Positions 52,772-62,085 of a stretch of DNA of 64,000 nucleotides are shown in pieces. Both the position numbers and the translations under genes were made by a program. This stretch comes from Ningiella ruwaisensis (lineage in GTDB: Bacteria > Pseudomonadota > Gammaproteobacteria > Enterobacterales > Alteromonadaceae). A model generated the notes under the pieces. It searched no databases. It saw nothing but the letters and a program-made list of their open reading frames with translations, and had not been told where the DNA came from. The stretch spans positions 124,001-188,000 of the forward strand of contig NZ_RAHT01000006.1 of NCBI RefSeq assembly GCF_004798935.1, given 5' to 3'. Position 1 is the first letter of the stretch. Each line of letters begins with the position of its first letter.

Positions 52772-54349
52772 TTAGTGTTTAGGAGTCTTGATTTTAGGTT
52801 GTGCTTTGGCTAATTCTGTGGTCAGCACGTTTCCATTCACTCGCACGTTATCCATAACCAGATTTTCGACATGCTCAACCTGTGCAACTACATCAGATTG
52901 TTTAATTTCTATATCTCTGAGCGTGACATTTTTAACCGGTGCGGTCTCGTTACCGAAGACGTGGATACCAAGTTTTGAACGCTCGCAAATCACGTCTTCC
53001 ATTACTATATTTTTAAAGCTGGTTGGGTAGTTTCCGCCGCGATAGCTATGATAATCGTTGGTAAAGATAATTACCGTTTCGGCATAATCTGAACGAATGT
53101 TTCGAATATAAATGCGCTCAATTTCGCCACCGCGGTCATTATTTGCTTTAAAGTACAGCATGTGACGACATTCAGGGATTTTATAGTTTTCAACATAGAC
53201 ATCTGTCACGCCACCTGACATTTCACTGCCTATTGCCATACCACCGCCTTTAGAGCCTGTGTATTCGCAGTTTCTAACAACAATATTTTGTGACTTTCTT
53301 CCAACTCGCCAACCGTCCTGATCTCGACCTGCCTTAATTGCAACGCCATCATCATCTACATTAAAATTACAGTTTTCAACTAGGACATTAGTGCTGCTAT
53401 CAGGGTCTACCCCATCGCTGTTGACGTGGCGGCTGTCTATTTTCACGTTACGAACAATCACTTGGTCACAGTACACCGGATGGATACACCAAAACGGAGA
53501 GTCCACTAAATGTGGTCCATCAACCAGTACCTGTTTGCACTCATAAAATTGCACGAAATGCGGTCTTAAATAATGACCCGGACCAAATCGACGCTGTTCA
53601 ACTGGTACACCATCCCGTCCCATGTTTCTTAGCAGTCGCTGGTCTGGTTTTTGTTTCGGTCTGAGTATCAGAAAATTATCGCGCCCTTGGCCGTCAATCT
53701 TCCCTTTACCCGTTAAAGCAATGTTATGACAGGCTAATGCATATATGAACGGCGAATAGTTGTAGCATTCTGTGCCTTCCCATCGCGTTTTTACCAGCGG
53801 CATATAATGGTGTGGGCCGCCTGAAAACTGAAGGTGCGCATCTTCAGACACGTGCAGTTCCATGTTACTTACAAAGTGGATAGGGCCTTTAACAAACCAA
53901 AACCCAGCAGGAATGACAACTCGACCGCCGCCTTGTTCAACGAGTGAAATGATTGCCGCTCGAATTGCAGGTAATGCATCGTTATCTTTGCCGGGCTTTG
54001 CGCCAAAATCAGTGATATTAAAGTCACGATTGGGTATTTGTGGCGTTTTTATATTAGCCACAATCTCATCAGCCCTTGTCCAAGCTTGAGCAGGGTTGAA
54101 CTCTTTTGGAGGCAAATTAGTCGATGTTGTAGAAAAGGTTTGAGTACTCGACATTGTTTTTGACGCGTTTGAAGTGCATGCCATCGTTGCAAGCGCTGTT
54201 GTTGAGACCGCTGCAAAAGCAAAACTCTGTTTTAATAGTGAGCGTCTAGACTCATTTATTGCTAAGGATGATTCGCCATCTGCTATGTGCAGGTCAGTAT
54301 TCGTTTCCAACGGTGCTGTTACATGCCGCTGCTGCGCGTGTTTTGCCAT
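52772..54349 (-). CDS. GH28-like polygalacturonase family enzyme, Tat-exported lipoprotein
   Basis: 525 residues. A 33-residue extension precedes the twin-arginine motif SRRSLLK; the signal ends in LATMAC, which also looks like a lipobox, so it may be a Tat lipoprotein. The body is a right-handed beta-helix of the GH28 type: HVNSDGVDPDSSTNV (NxD), NVDDDGVAIKAG (Asp pair), GGGMAIGSEMSGGV and RIYIRNIRS. The Asp catalytic set is kept, while the usual GHG reads GGM. Expected to act on galacturonate-containing polymers. An operator-like site lies upstream at 54529. First gene of a three-gene unit. Confidence 0.85.
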   Translation of the reverse strand: MAKHAQQRHVTAPLETNTDLHIADGESSLAINESRRSLLKQSFAFAAVSTTALATMACTSNASKTMSSTQTFSTTSTNLPPKEFNPAQAWTRADEIVANIKTPQIPNRDFNITDFGAKPGKDNDALPAIRAAIISLVEQGGGRVVIPAGFWFVKGPIHFVSNMELHVSEDAHLQFSGGPHHYMPLVKTRWEGTECYNYSPFIYALACHNIALTGKGKIDGQGRDNFLILRPKQKPDQRLLRNMGRDGVPVEQRRFGPGHYLRPHFVQFYECKQVLVDGPHLVDSPFWCIHPVYCDQVIVRNVKIDSRHVNSDGVDPDSSTNVLVENCNFNVDDDGVAIKAGRDQDGWRVGRKSQNIVVRNCEYTGSKGGGMAIGSEMSGGVTDVYVENYKIPECRHMLYFKANNDRGGEIERIYIRNIRSDYAETVIIFTNDYHSYRGGNYPTSFKNIVMEDVICERSKLGIHVFGNETAPVKNVTLRDIEIKQSDVVAQVEHVENLVMDNVRVNGNVLTTELAKAQPKIKTPKH

Positions 54350-54750
54350 GTTTTATTCTCACTTTACTCTTAAAGGATAATTCAAACAGATTTCGACCTT
54401 ACTTAAGTGCTTTACATGATTAACGAGTAGCCTCATTAAAGCGTTATGTCGTGCTTAAGATGTTTCGCAGCATATATACAACTGCTACAAGCCAAAATCT
54501 ATCTGATAGATTTTTGAAAATTGGTAATACAGATAAGATTTACAAAAAAGTATGTGTTAGTCAACAAATCATTCACATATAGACAATAAAACACTAGGTT
54601 AACAGTGGGTGAAACAGGTTACCGATAGCGGTAACACTTAAAGCATGTGGCCTTGAACACTGTGATCGACTATTAAAGAAAGTATGTTCTATAGTGCCTG
54701 AAAGCGGTTGTGTTGGGGCTAAAAGCTACATTGATTGAATATAAACTTGG
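54350..54750. promoter_or_regulatory. Intergenic region between dctM and GH28 gene
   Basis: About 400 bases. It holds AATTGGTAATACAG at 54529-54542 (the regulon-type motif) and the inverted repeat at 54618-54635. No clear terminator is seen after dctM, so some transcription may run on from the uxaC operon into the GH28 gene. Confidence 0.5.
54618..54635. promoter_or_regulatory. Inverted repeat resembling a LacI-family operator
   Basis: GTTACCG-ATAG-CGGTAAC, a perfect 7-bp palindrome with a four-base centre. It resembles LacI/GntR-type gluconate-operator half-sites. There is no T-run, so it is not an obvious terminator for dctM. Confidence 0.4.
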
Positions 54751-56046
54751 CTAAAATCCAAAAAGGCTCGGCAAAAACAGAGTGATAGATGGAATGTATG
54801 TTACAAGCATCAATCCAACCAGCATTGCAAAGAAGAACGGCAACATCGGTTTTACCACATCCTGAATTTTCAGTTTTGCCACTGAACAACCAACAAATAA
54901 AACGCTTCCCACAGGAGGCGTACAAAGACCAATACAAAGATTAAGCACCATCAGAATACCAAAGTGCACAGGATCAACGCCTAAAGCAGTTACCACAGGC
55001 AAAAATATGGGTGTAAAAATAAGTACAGCGGGTGTCATATCCATAAATATACCCACGCAAAGCAAAATGATGTTAATGATCAATAAAATTAGAATAGGAT
55101 TATCGCTGAGCGCCAGTAAACCTTGTGAGATTGACTGAGGGATATCCTCAAACGCCATGACCCACGACAAGGCGATGGATGTTGCAACCAACATTAACAC
55201 GATAGCGGTAGTGTGAATGGTCTCCAGACATATTGACGGCAAATTGCGCACACTTACCTCTCGATAGAAAAAGGCAAGTAACAGTGTATAGAGCACTGCA
55301 ATGGCAGAGGCTTCTGTGGCTGTGAATAGTCCACCCACAATGCCTCCAATTACAATTACTAATAACAACAAACTGGGCACAGCATCAATAAAGGTGAGCG
55401 CCACCTGTTTTAATTGAACACGTTCACCGGCCGGATAGCCTTTGCGCTTTGCAATTACCCCGGCAACCAGCATCAATAGCGCACCAATGAGTAAGCCTGG
55501 TAAATATCCAGCAATAAAAAGTGCAGCAATGGAAACGCCACCAGACGCTAAAGAATAAACGATAAGGATGTTGCTTGGCGGAATAATCAAACCTGTTGTG
55601 GAGGATGTGATATTTACTGAAGCTGAGTAAGCTTTGTCATAGCCTTCTTTTTCCATCCTCGGTCCCATGACACCGCCTATTGAGGATGCAGCAGCCACAG
55701 CACTTCCTGAAATTGAGCCAAACAGCATGCTTGCTATGATATTGACAAACGCCATCCCGCCGGGAAGCGAGCCGATAAGCGCTTTTGCAAAATTGATAAG
55801 CCGTGTAGCTATACCGCCTCGATTCATCAACTGTCCTGAAAGTATGAAAAAGGGAATAGCAAGCAAGGTAAAGCTGTCGAGGCCTGTTGCCATACGTTGG
55901 GCAATTGTGGTGACACCTGCTGTGAAAGGGACATTAATAAGAATAGTCAATGTTGCAGCTAAACCGATGGCAAAAGCGATAGGTAAACCAATACCCAATA
56001 GGATGATAAAGCTTAAAAGTAATACGAGTACTTCAATTAAATCCAT
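54751..56046 (-). CDS. dctM: TRAP transporter large membrane subunit
   Basis: 431 residues with about twelve membrane helices, the DctM subunit of a tripartite ATP-independent transporter. LGIGLPIAFAIGLAA, NRGGIATRLINFAKALIGSLPGG-type loop (first 20 residues quoted in part), ASSIGGVMGPRM and GLCTPPVGSVLFV are conserved. It couples sodium influx to uptake of an acid. It follows dctQ with no gap (TAA then ATG). Last gene of the uxaC-uxuB-uxaA-dctPQM operon, which points to uronates as substrate. Confidence 0.93.
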   Translation of the reverse strand: MDLIEVLVLLLSFIILLGIGLPIAFAIGLAATLTILINVPFTAGVTTIAQRMATGLDSFTLLAIPFFILSGQLMNRGGIATRLINFAKALIGSLPGGMAFVNIIASMLFGSISGSAVAAASSIGGVMGPRMEKEGYDKAYSASVNITSSTTGLIIPPSNILIVYSLASGGVSIAALFIAGYLPGLLIGALLMLVAGVIAKRKGYPAGERVQLKQVALTFIDAVPSLLLLVIVIGGIVGGLFTATEASAIAVLYTLLLAFFYREVSVRNLPSICLETIHTTAIVLMLVATSIALSWVMAFEDIPQSISQGLLALSDNPILILLIINIILLCVGIFMDMTPAVLIFTPIFLPVVTALGVDPVHFGILMVLNLCIGLCTPPVGSVLFVGCSVAKLKIQDVVKPMLPFFFAMLVGLMLVTYIPSITLFLPSLFGF

Positions 56047-56523
56047 TTACTTTCCCTCTTTAAGCATTATGAGAATGTGATGAATCGAAAAAAAACTGAT
56101 CAATAATCCACTGGCTGGCAAAACCAGATATACATAACCAAGCGGAAGTTCAAGGGCGGCTGACACTTGCTCAAGTCGCAAGGTCAAATGGACCAGATTA
56201 CTTCCTCCGTAGACTAAAACGCCTAATGCAAAACCTAAAATCAACAGTTGTAGTAGTACTTGCAAGCGTATCGCGTAAGCGGGCTTTAGCCGTTCCGACA
56301 GTAAATCAATTGCCAAATGGGCTTTAATTGCAGTAACCCATGCAGCGCCAAGTAGCGCAACCCAAATCATCAGATAACGGGATAATTCGTCTGTAAAAGA
56401 TGAGGGTGAAGACAACAAGAAGCGACTGGCAACCTGCCATAATACCAACATAACGAGTGCCGCTAGTAGTATTACAAGCACTGCTTCCAAGCCCTTTTGA
56501 ATTAATCCTGCTAGTTTATTCAT
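56047..56523 (-). CDS. dctQ: TRAP transporter small membrane subunit
   Basis: 158 residues with four helices; the W-x-x-x-S-R-F and LMIWVALLGAAWVTAIKAHLA stretches are typical of DctQ. Pairs with dctM. Its start overlaps the dctP stop by one base. Confidence 0.9.
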   Translation of the reverse strand: MNKLAGLIQKGLEAVLVILLAALVMLVLWQVASRFLLSSPSSFTDELSRYLMIWVALLGAAWVTAIKAHLAIDLLSERLKPAYAIRLQVLLQLLILGFALGVLVYGGSNLVHLTLRLEQVSAALELPLGYVYLVLPASGLLISFFSIHHILIMLKEGK

Positions 56524-57554
56524 TACTCTTCAACACGCTCGTTAGTGGTTTTCAATGCTTTTAGCTCTTCGCCCAACGCTCTTATCCGCTGTATGTAATA
56601 CATGGTCTTGGGTTCGTCTTTATAATTATCAAACATAGTGGCTACAGCTTGAGAAAATGGCGCTTTATCGGGGTATGTAACTGTAACACCAGCTGCTTTG
56701 ACCTCAGCGAGTGCCAGTGCTTCAGCTTCTTTCCAAAGCTTTCGCTGAACTAACCGGGATTCATCAGCAGCTTGCTGCACCCACTTTTGCTGTTGCTCGT
56801 TTAGACTGTTCCAGACATGGGTAGAAATCACGAGCACATCAGGAACGAAAGTATGTTCATTGAGCGTGTAAAAGCGACTTACTTCGTAGTGTCGAGACAA
56901 GTAGAAACTTGGAGGATTGTTTTCTGCCCCATCGACCACACCTTGCTGCAGTGCAGTGTACAACTCTCCCCATGCGATGGGCGTGGGCGAGCCACCCATT
57001 TGACGCACCATGTTCATGGCAGTCACCGAGGGCTGAACTCGGATTTTCATGCCTTGCAAATCTGATGGGGATTTTATTGGTTTATCAGTACTGTAAAAAC
57101 TACGGCTACCTGCGTCATAATAGGTTAACCCACGCAAGTAAAAAGGTTCGCTCTCTCGTAAAAGCGCTTTCCCGATTTCGCCATCATAAACCGCATATGC
57201 ATGCTCCAAGCCAGTGAACATATAAGGCAAACCGAACACTTTCATATCAGGAGCAAAGTTTTCCAGCACCGCTGCTGACACTTTTGTCATGCCCACACTG
57301 CCTACTTGCAATAACTCCAGGGTTTGGCGTTCGGTACCTAACTGTTGGCTGGGGTAGATGCTTATTTGCATGTTTCCGTCAGATAATTCGTCCAGTCGCT
57401 TTGCCATATGTTCCATGCCTTGATGCACAGGATGCTGCGTATCTAATCCATGACCTAGTTTTATCTCAACTATTGATTGTGAGCGCTCGCAAGCGCTTAG
57501 TAAAAACACAGCGCTCAAAATTAATGCTATGCGAAAAAAGCATTTATCGTTCAT
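56523..57554 (-). CDS. dctP: TRAP transporter solute-binding lipoprotein
   Basis: 343 residues, a DctP-type periplasmic receptor. Signal ends at the lipobox LLSAC (Cys near residue 22), so it is anchored. Substrate-binding landmarks: ELLQVGSVGMTKVSAAVLEN, KIRVQPSVTAMNMVRQMGG with the Arg that clamps the carboxylate, and GVVDGAENNPPSFY. Relatives bind galacturonate, glucuronate or related acids; the operon supports that. Start overlaps the uxaA stop (ATGA). Confidence 0.9.
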   Translation of the reverse strand: MNDKCFFRIALILSAVFLLSACERSQSIVEIKLGHGLDTQHPVHQGMEHMAKRLDELSDGNMQISIYPSQQLGTERQTLELLQVGSVGMTKVSAAVLENFAPDMKVFGLPYMFTGLEHAYAVYDGEIGKALLRESEPFYLRGLTYYDAGSRSFYSTDKPIKSPSDLQGMKIRVQPSVTAMNMVRQMGGSPTPIAWGELYTALQQGVVDGAENNPPSFYLSRHYEVSRFYTLNEHTFVPDVLVISTHVWNSLNEQQQKWVQQAADESRLVQRKLWKEAEALALAEVKAAGVTVTYPDKAPFSQAVATMFDNYKDEPKTMYYIQRIRALGEELKALKTTNERVEE

Positions 57555-59128
57555 AGCATTGCCCCTAGCTGCCAGGGAATAAATTCATTGTCGCCAAATC
57601 CCCACTCTTCGCTCTTTGTTGGCTTACCTGAAGCGACATCAATAATAAAGTTAAAGATTTCTTCACCCATTTGCTGTACATCAACTTCACCATCAAGAAT
57701 TTTCCCGCAATTGATGTCCATATCGTCTTGCATATTATTAAACAAAGTAGAATTACTGGCTAATTTGATACTTGGAGCGGGTTTAGCGCCAAAAACACTG
57801 CCCCTTCCAGTGGTAAAACAAACCAGGTTCGCTCCAGATGCAATTTCACCCGTAACCGAACATGGATCAAAGCCTGGCGCATCCATAAACACAAAACCTT
57901 TGTTAGTTATTTTTTCAGCGTAGTGATAAAAGCCGTTAAGTGGCGTAGTGCCTGCTTTAGCGACTGCACCTAATGATTTTTCTAAAATAGTCGTTAATCC
58001 GCCCTTTTGATTCCCTGGTGAGGGATTATTGTTTAGCTCAATATCATGCTTTACAGCATGCGCTTTCCACCAGTTCAGGCGGGCTATTAGCTTATCAGCG
58101 GTTTCTTTGTTACTTACACGGTTAAGTAACAAATGTTCAGCACCATAAATTTCAGGGGTCTCACTTAGCACTACGGTGGCACCCGCTTTGACGAGTAAGT
58201 CAGAAGCTGCACCTAAAGCCGGATTAGCGGTAATGCCTGAATAACCATCAGAGCCACCGCATTGAAGTGCTAATGTGAGATGAGACAAAGGCGCAGGTTT
58301 TCGTACACACGAATTCGCATCTTCAAGCATGGCCTCAATCGCTTTAATACCTCGGTCAAGAGTAGCTCTCGTACCACCTTGGTCCTGGATGGTCATCCAC
58401 TTGAAGGTATCGGAGCTTTTGTAGTTGAACTTTTTCATCCATGGCTGAATTTGATTCACCTCACAGCCTAAACCCAACATTAAAATATTAGAAAAGTTGG
58501 GATGTTCTGCATAGCCGGCCAAGGTACGCTGCAAATTTTCCAATCCCTCAGAGTCCTTTGCTGCCATGCCACAACCACCGCGATGAGTAAATGCAACAAC
58601 ACCGTCGACATTTTTATAAGGTTTAAGTCTTTCATCTGTAAAGTGAGCAGCAATCATTTTCGCAACTGATGCTGAGCAATTCACGGAGGTTAAAATACCG
58701 ATATAATTGCGTGTACCTACATCGCCATTGCTTCTATGAAAACCTAAAAAGTGCCTGTCATTATTTTCAGTCGAAATCTTATCTGAATCTGATGGAACGA
58801 TGCGAATATCAGAGTCTACCTGGGCTACAGGCATCGATATATTGTGAACATGAACGTGTTCGCCAGCGCAGATATGTTGTTTGGCCTCACCAATAATTTG
58901 ACCGAATTTAAGTATGTAAGCACCTTGTTTGATGTCGCACAATGCTATTTTATGACCTGAGTTTATGTCTTCAGATACAAATACCTCGCTAGTACTGAGC
59001 CCCTCATTTTTTGCAGGCGCACTTTGGAGTGCGAGTGCGTCGCCTTTGCTTAAGTTTTTTACCGCGACCGCAATATTGTCACGTGGATGCACTCGAATGG
59101 CATTAAGCGATGCGCTAGACATAAGCAT
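57551..59128 (-). CDS. uxaA: Altronate dehydratase
   Basis: 525 residues, full length, with the N-terminal SAF domain (IRVHPRDNIAVAVKNLSKG) and the catalytic domain: GDVGTRNYIGILTSVNCSA, THRGGCGM, LALQCGGSDGYSGITANPALG and INCGKILDG with conserved metal-site residues. It removes water from D-altronate to give 2-keto-3-deoxygluconate. The start at 59128 lies next to the uxuB stop. A mixed Uxa/Uxu operon: no UxaB-type tagaturonate reductase is present here. Confidence 0.93.
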   Translation of the reverse strand: MLMSSASLNAIRVHPRDNIAVAVKNLSKGDALALQSAPAKNEGLSTSEVFVSEDINSGHKIALCDIKQGAYILKFGQIIGEAKQHICAGEHVHVHNISMPVAQVDSDIRIVPSDSDKISTENNDRHFLGFHRSNGDVGTRNYIGILTSVNCSASVAKMIAAHFTDERLKPYKNVDGVVAFTHRGGCGMAAKDSEGLENLQRTLAGYAEHPNFSNILMLGLGCEVNQIQPWMKKFNYKSSDTFKWMTIQDQGGTRATLDRGIKAIEAMLEDANSCVRKPAPLSHLTLALQCGGSDGYSGITANPALGAASDLLVKAGATVVLSETPEIYGAEHLLLNRVSNKETADKLIARLNWWKAHAVKHDIELNNNPSPGNQKGGLTTILEKSLGAVAKAGTTPLNGFYHYAEKITNKGFVFMDAPGFDPCSVTGEIASGANLVCFTTGRGSVFGAKPAPSIKLASNSTLFNNMQDDMDINCGKILDGEVDVQQMGEEIFNFIIDVASGKPTKSEEWGFGDNEFIPWQLGAML

Positions 59129-60682
59129 TTAGACCTTTAAAGACTTGCATAAACGGTCAACACTGTCGATTACGCCATATTGTTTGATGGATTGGTAAGC
59201 CTCTGTAATTGCATCAACAAGCTCAGTGTGTTGCAGAAAGCTCGGTTTAAATATTTGCCTTATCTGTAAATAGGCGAGCACCTTTTCGCGGACTTTCTTT
59301 TGTGCACTGTCTGCATCCGTGTTTGACTCATTAATCTCATATCGCGCCTCGATTTTTTGAAATTCACCTAACAGAGGATCTTGCACTTCAAAAGTGTTTT
59401 TGCCACTAACAGGCTTTTTACCACTAACGGGCTTCTTACCACTGACGTAATGCATCCAGGTTGCCAATACAAAAGCGATGCGCTTGAATGGGTGATTATG
59501 TTTCAGTAAGTAATCAAGCGTATTGAGCAATCGCTGGGGCAATTTTTGCGACCCATCCATCGCTATTTGATAGGTACGGTGTTTAAGCGCTGCATTTGAA
59601 AAGCGAGAACGCAAGTCGGCTTTATAGGCATGTATATCGATTTTGTCTGGTTCTTTTACTGCCAAACTGATTTCTTGCTCCATAAGGTCGCTTACAAATT
59701 GATTAAGAACAGTATTTTCCATCACATCAGATACGTATTCGCAATCGCTTAAAAAGCCAAGATAAGCAATGCTGGAGTGGCTTCCGTTAAGTAGGCGAAG
59801 TTTCATATCTTCGTATTCCGCCACATTCTCAACAAAGGTTGCACCTTGTGCTTCCCATTTTGGCCGAGGTGAACAAAAGTTGTTTTCAATAACCCATTGC
59901 TTAAATGGCTCAGCTTTTACCATGGCCATGTCTTTAAAACCTAAGTGTTGTTCCAGGGCCTCAATGTCATCAGGCTGAGTGGCGGGCACAATTCTATCGA
60001 CCATGGTGCATGGACAGGCCACTTCATCTTTTAACCATGTGCAAAAATCATCATTTAGTTCAAAGGCAAATCGTAACAACAATCCCTTAAGCAACTTCCC
60101 ATTGTCGGGTAAGTTATCGCAGCACAGCACGGTGAATGGAGCTAATTTGTGCTGATAGCGAACATAAAGCGCGCTTATCAGATAACCGATGGCCGACTTT
60201 GGTTTGGACAGATTGTTTAGGTCATGCTGGATATCAGGATGAGACAGATTAAGCTCACCGGTCGCCGGGTCGTGACAATAGCCTTTTTCAGTGACCGTTA
60301 AAGAAACAATATGCGTTTGCTCATTGGACATGAGTTCTAAGACTTCTTTCGGACTATCCGGTGCCACTAGCACTTTTTTTACAGCCGCAACGAGTTCGTA
60401 TTGGTTACCATCATTCGACTGCTCTACTAAAGTATACAAACCATCTTGAGGGTTCATTTGTTCGGCAACATTTGGACGTCTCAAACTCACGCCAATAATA
60501 CCCCAATTTGAATCCTTAGTATCATTCATCGATAAGTGCGTGTAGTAGGCCTGATGCGCCCGATGGAAAGCACCAATACCAAGATGTACTATCCCGCAAC
60601 GAAGACTGTCTACATCATACTTTGGCAAGCTGATGCTTTGCCCATTTAGTGCTGATAAAGCATTTTTTGACAATCGGCTCAT
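59129..60682 (-). CDS. uxuB: Mannitol-dehydrogenase-family fructuronate/tagaturonate reductase
   Basis: 517 residues of the long-chain mannitol dehydrogenase family. NAD-binding region VHLGIGAFHRAHQAYY, CCDNLPDNG, TMVDRIVPATQPDD and catalytic-region KLRLLNGSHSS with its Lys, Asn and His. It resembles UxuB more than UxaB. Since uxaA, not uxuA, follows in this operon, it may reduce tagaturonate to altronate as well as fructuronate to mannonate. A 6-residue repeat, VSGKKP-type, occurs three times near residues 408-425. Overlaps uxaC by four bases. Confidence 0.85.
   Translation of the reverse strand: MSRLSKNALSALNGQSISLPKYDVDSLRCGIVHLGIGAFHRAHQAYYTHLSMNDTKDSNWGIIGVSLRRPNVAEQMNPQDGLYTLVEQSNDGNQYELVAAVKKVLVAPDSPKEVLELMSNEQTHIVSLTVTEKGYCHDPATGELNLSHPDIQHDLNNLSKPKSAIGYLISALYVRYQHKLAPFTVLCCDNLPDNGKLLKGLLLRFAFELNDDFCTWLKDEVACPCTMVDRIVPATQPDDIEALEQHLGFKDMAMVKAEPFKQWVIENNFCSPRPKWEAQGATFVENVAEYEDMKLRLLNGSHSSIAYLGFLSDCEYVSDVMENTVLNQFVSDLMEQEISLAVKEPDKIDIHAYKADLRSRFSNAALKHRTYQIAMDGSQKLPQRLLNTLDYLLKHNHPFKRIAFVLATWMHYVSGKKPVSGKKPVSGKNTFEVQDPLLGEFQKIEARYEINESNTDADSAQKKVREKVLAYLQIRQIFKPSFLQHTELVDAITEAYQSIKQYGVIDSVDRLCKSLKV
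59396..59449. repeat. 18-bp in-frame tandem repeat inside uxuB
   Basis: Three 18-base units (CTTYTTACCACTAACGGG type; the first is GTTTTTGCCACTAACAGG) in the minus-strand gene, giving VSGKKP-VSGKKP-VSGKN. It appears to be an inserted surface loop. Confidence 0.8.
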
Positions 60683-62085
60683 AAATTATAAGCCTTTTTG
60701 GCAAGATTATAGGCCAAGTCTTTTGCTACCTCATGTGCGTCTTCCATATCAAGCCGATGCTCAGCAACGAGGCGTGCAAGGTAATTACAATCTATTCTGC
60801 GAGCGACGTCGTGTCGTGCCGGAATAGACAAAAAGGCTCGCGTATCATCGTTAAAACCAACCGTATTATAAAAACCTGCTGTTTCAGTTGTCATTTCTCT
60901 GAACCGCATCATGCCCTCTGGAGAATCATGAAACCACCATGCAGGCCCGAGTTTCAAACAGGGATAGTGCCCTGCAAGAGGCGCAAGTTCTCTGCTATAA
61001 ACGGTCTCATCCAGGGTAAATAAGATAATACTTAGATCAGGGTTATTGCCGTATTTATTTAAAAGTGGTCTTAGCGCCTGCACGTACTCAGTTTGAGAAG
61101 GTATGTCTGCGCCCTTATCCCGCCCAAAGCGTTTGAAAAGCTCTGGGTTATGATTTCTGAAAGAACCTGGGTGAATTTGCATCACTAAGCCATCATCAAG
61201 GCTCATGCCTGCCATTTCAGTAAGCATTTGCCCTCTAAATAGTTCTGCCTCTTTTGCACTGCATTTTCCACTGCGTGCTTTTTGAAAGAGTGCTTCGCAG
61301 TTATCCTTTGACAGGTCAGCAGTTAGTGCAGTGCTATGCCCATGGTCTGAAGCAGTTACACCTGTCGATTTAAAAAATGCACGGCGGTCGCGCAAGGCAT
61401 TTAAATAGCCTTGATAACTGTCACAATTTTGCTTTGATAAGGCTGCGAGCTTATCTATATTGTCTGCAAAGCCTTCAAAATCAGGGTCTACAACCGGATC
61501 TGGTCTAAACGCTGAAATAATGCGGCCTTTCCAGCCACTGTCTGCAATGTTTCTATGATGAATAAGCTCATCAAGCGGAGACTCAGTGGTTGAAATGACT
61601 TCAATATTAAAGCGTTCAAACAAAGCGCGGGGTTTAAATTCATTTGTTTCTAATTGACTTTGGATGCGGTCATAAAAACTGTCTGCGGTTTTTTCACTGA
61701 GCTTTTCTTCAATACCAAACACTTCTTTAAATACGATATTTAACCACATTGCAGAAGGCGTACCTCTAAATAGATAAAAGTGCTCTGCAAACACGCGCCA
61801 TATCTTTCTGGAGTCAGTTTCGTGCGGCGTACCATCGATACTTTTTACACCGAGAGATTCCATACTGATGCCTTGGCTATATAACATACGCAGCACGTAA
61901 TGATCAGGCACAAGTAACAGCTTTGTAGGATCAGGAAAGTTTTCATTGCGGTCAAACCAGGCAGGGTCGGTATGTCCATGCGGACTAATAATGGGTAAAT
62001 CCTTTATTTGGTAATAAAGCTCCTGCGCAATTTTGCGCTGCGTGGGATCAGATGAAAACAAACGATTGTCGTCAAACGCACTCAT
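60679..62085 (-). CDS. uxaC: Uronate (glucuronate/galacturonate) isomerase
   Basis: 468 residues, the usual length. The metal-binding SPHGHTDPAWF near residue 34, KSTGVTASDHGHST, MQIHPGSFRNHNPE and the late Asp in GFNDDTRAFLSIPARHD are the family landmarks. It converts D-glucuronate to fructuronate and D-galacturonate to tagaturonate in the cytoplasm. First gene of the operon with uxuB, uxaA and dctPQM. TTGGTAAGGCCAG lies 30 bases upstream of the start, where a repressor would block transcription. Confidence 0.95.
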   Translation of the reverse strand: MSAFDDNRLFSSDPTQRKIAQELYYQIKDLPIISPHGHTDPAWFDRNENFPDPTKLLLVPDHYVLRMLYSQGISMESLGVKSIDGTPHETDSRKIWRVFAEHFYLFRGTPSAMWLNIVFKEVFGIEEKLSEKTADSFYDRIQSQLETNEFKPRALFERFNIEVISTTESPLDELIHHRNIADSGWKGRIISAFRPDPVVDPDFEGFADNIDKLAALSKQNCDSYQGYLNALRDRRAFFKSTGVTASDHGHSTALTADLSKDNCEALFQKARSGKCSAKEAELFRGQMLTEMAGMSLDDGLVMQIHPGSFRNHNPELFKRFGRDKGADIPSQTEYVQALRPLLNKYGNNPDLSIILFTLDETVYSRELAPLAGHYPCLKLGPAWWFHDSPEGMMRFREMTTETAGFYNTVGFNDDTRAFLSIPARHDVARRIDCNYLARLVAEHRLDMEDAHEVAKDLAYNLAKKAYNL

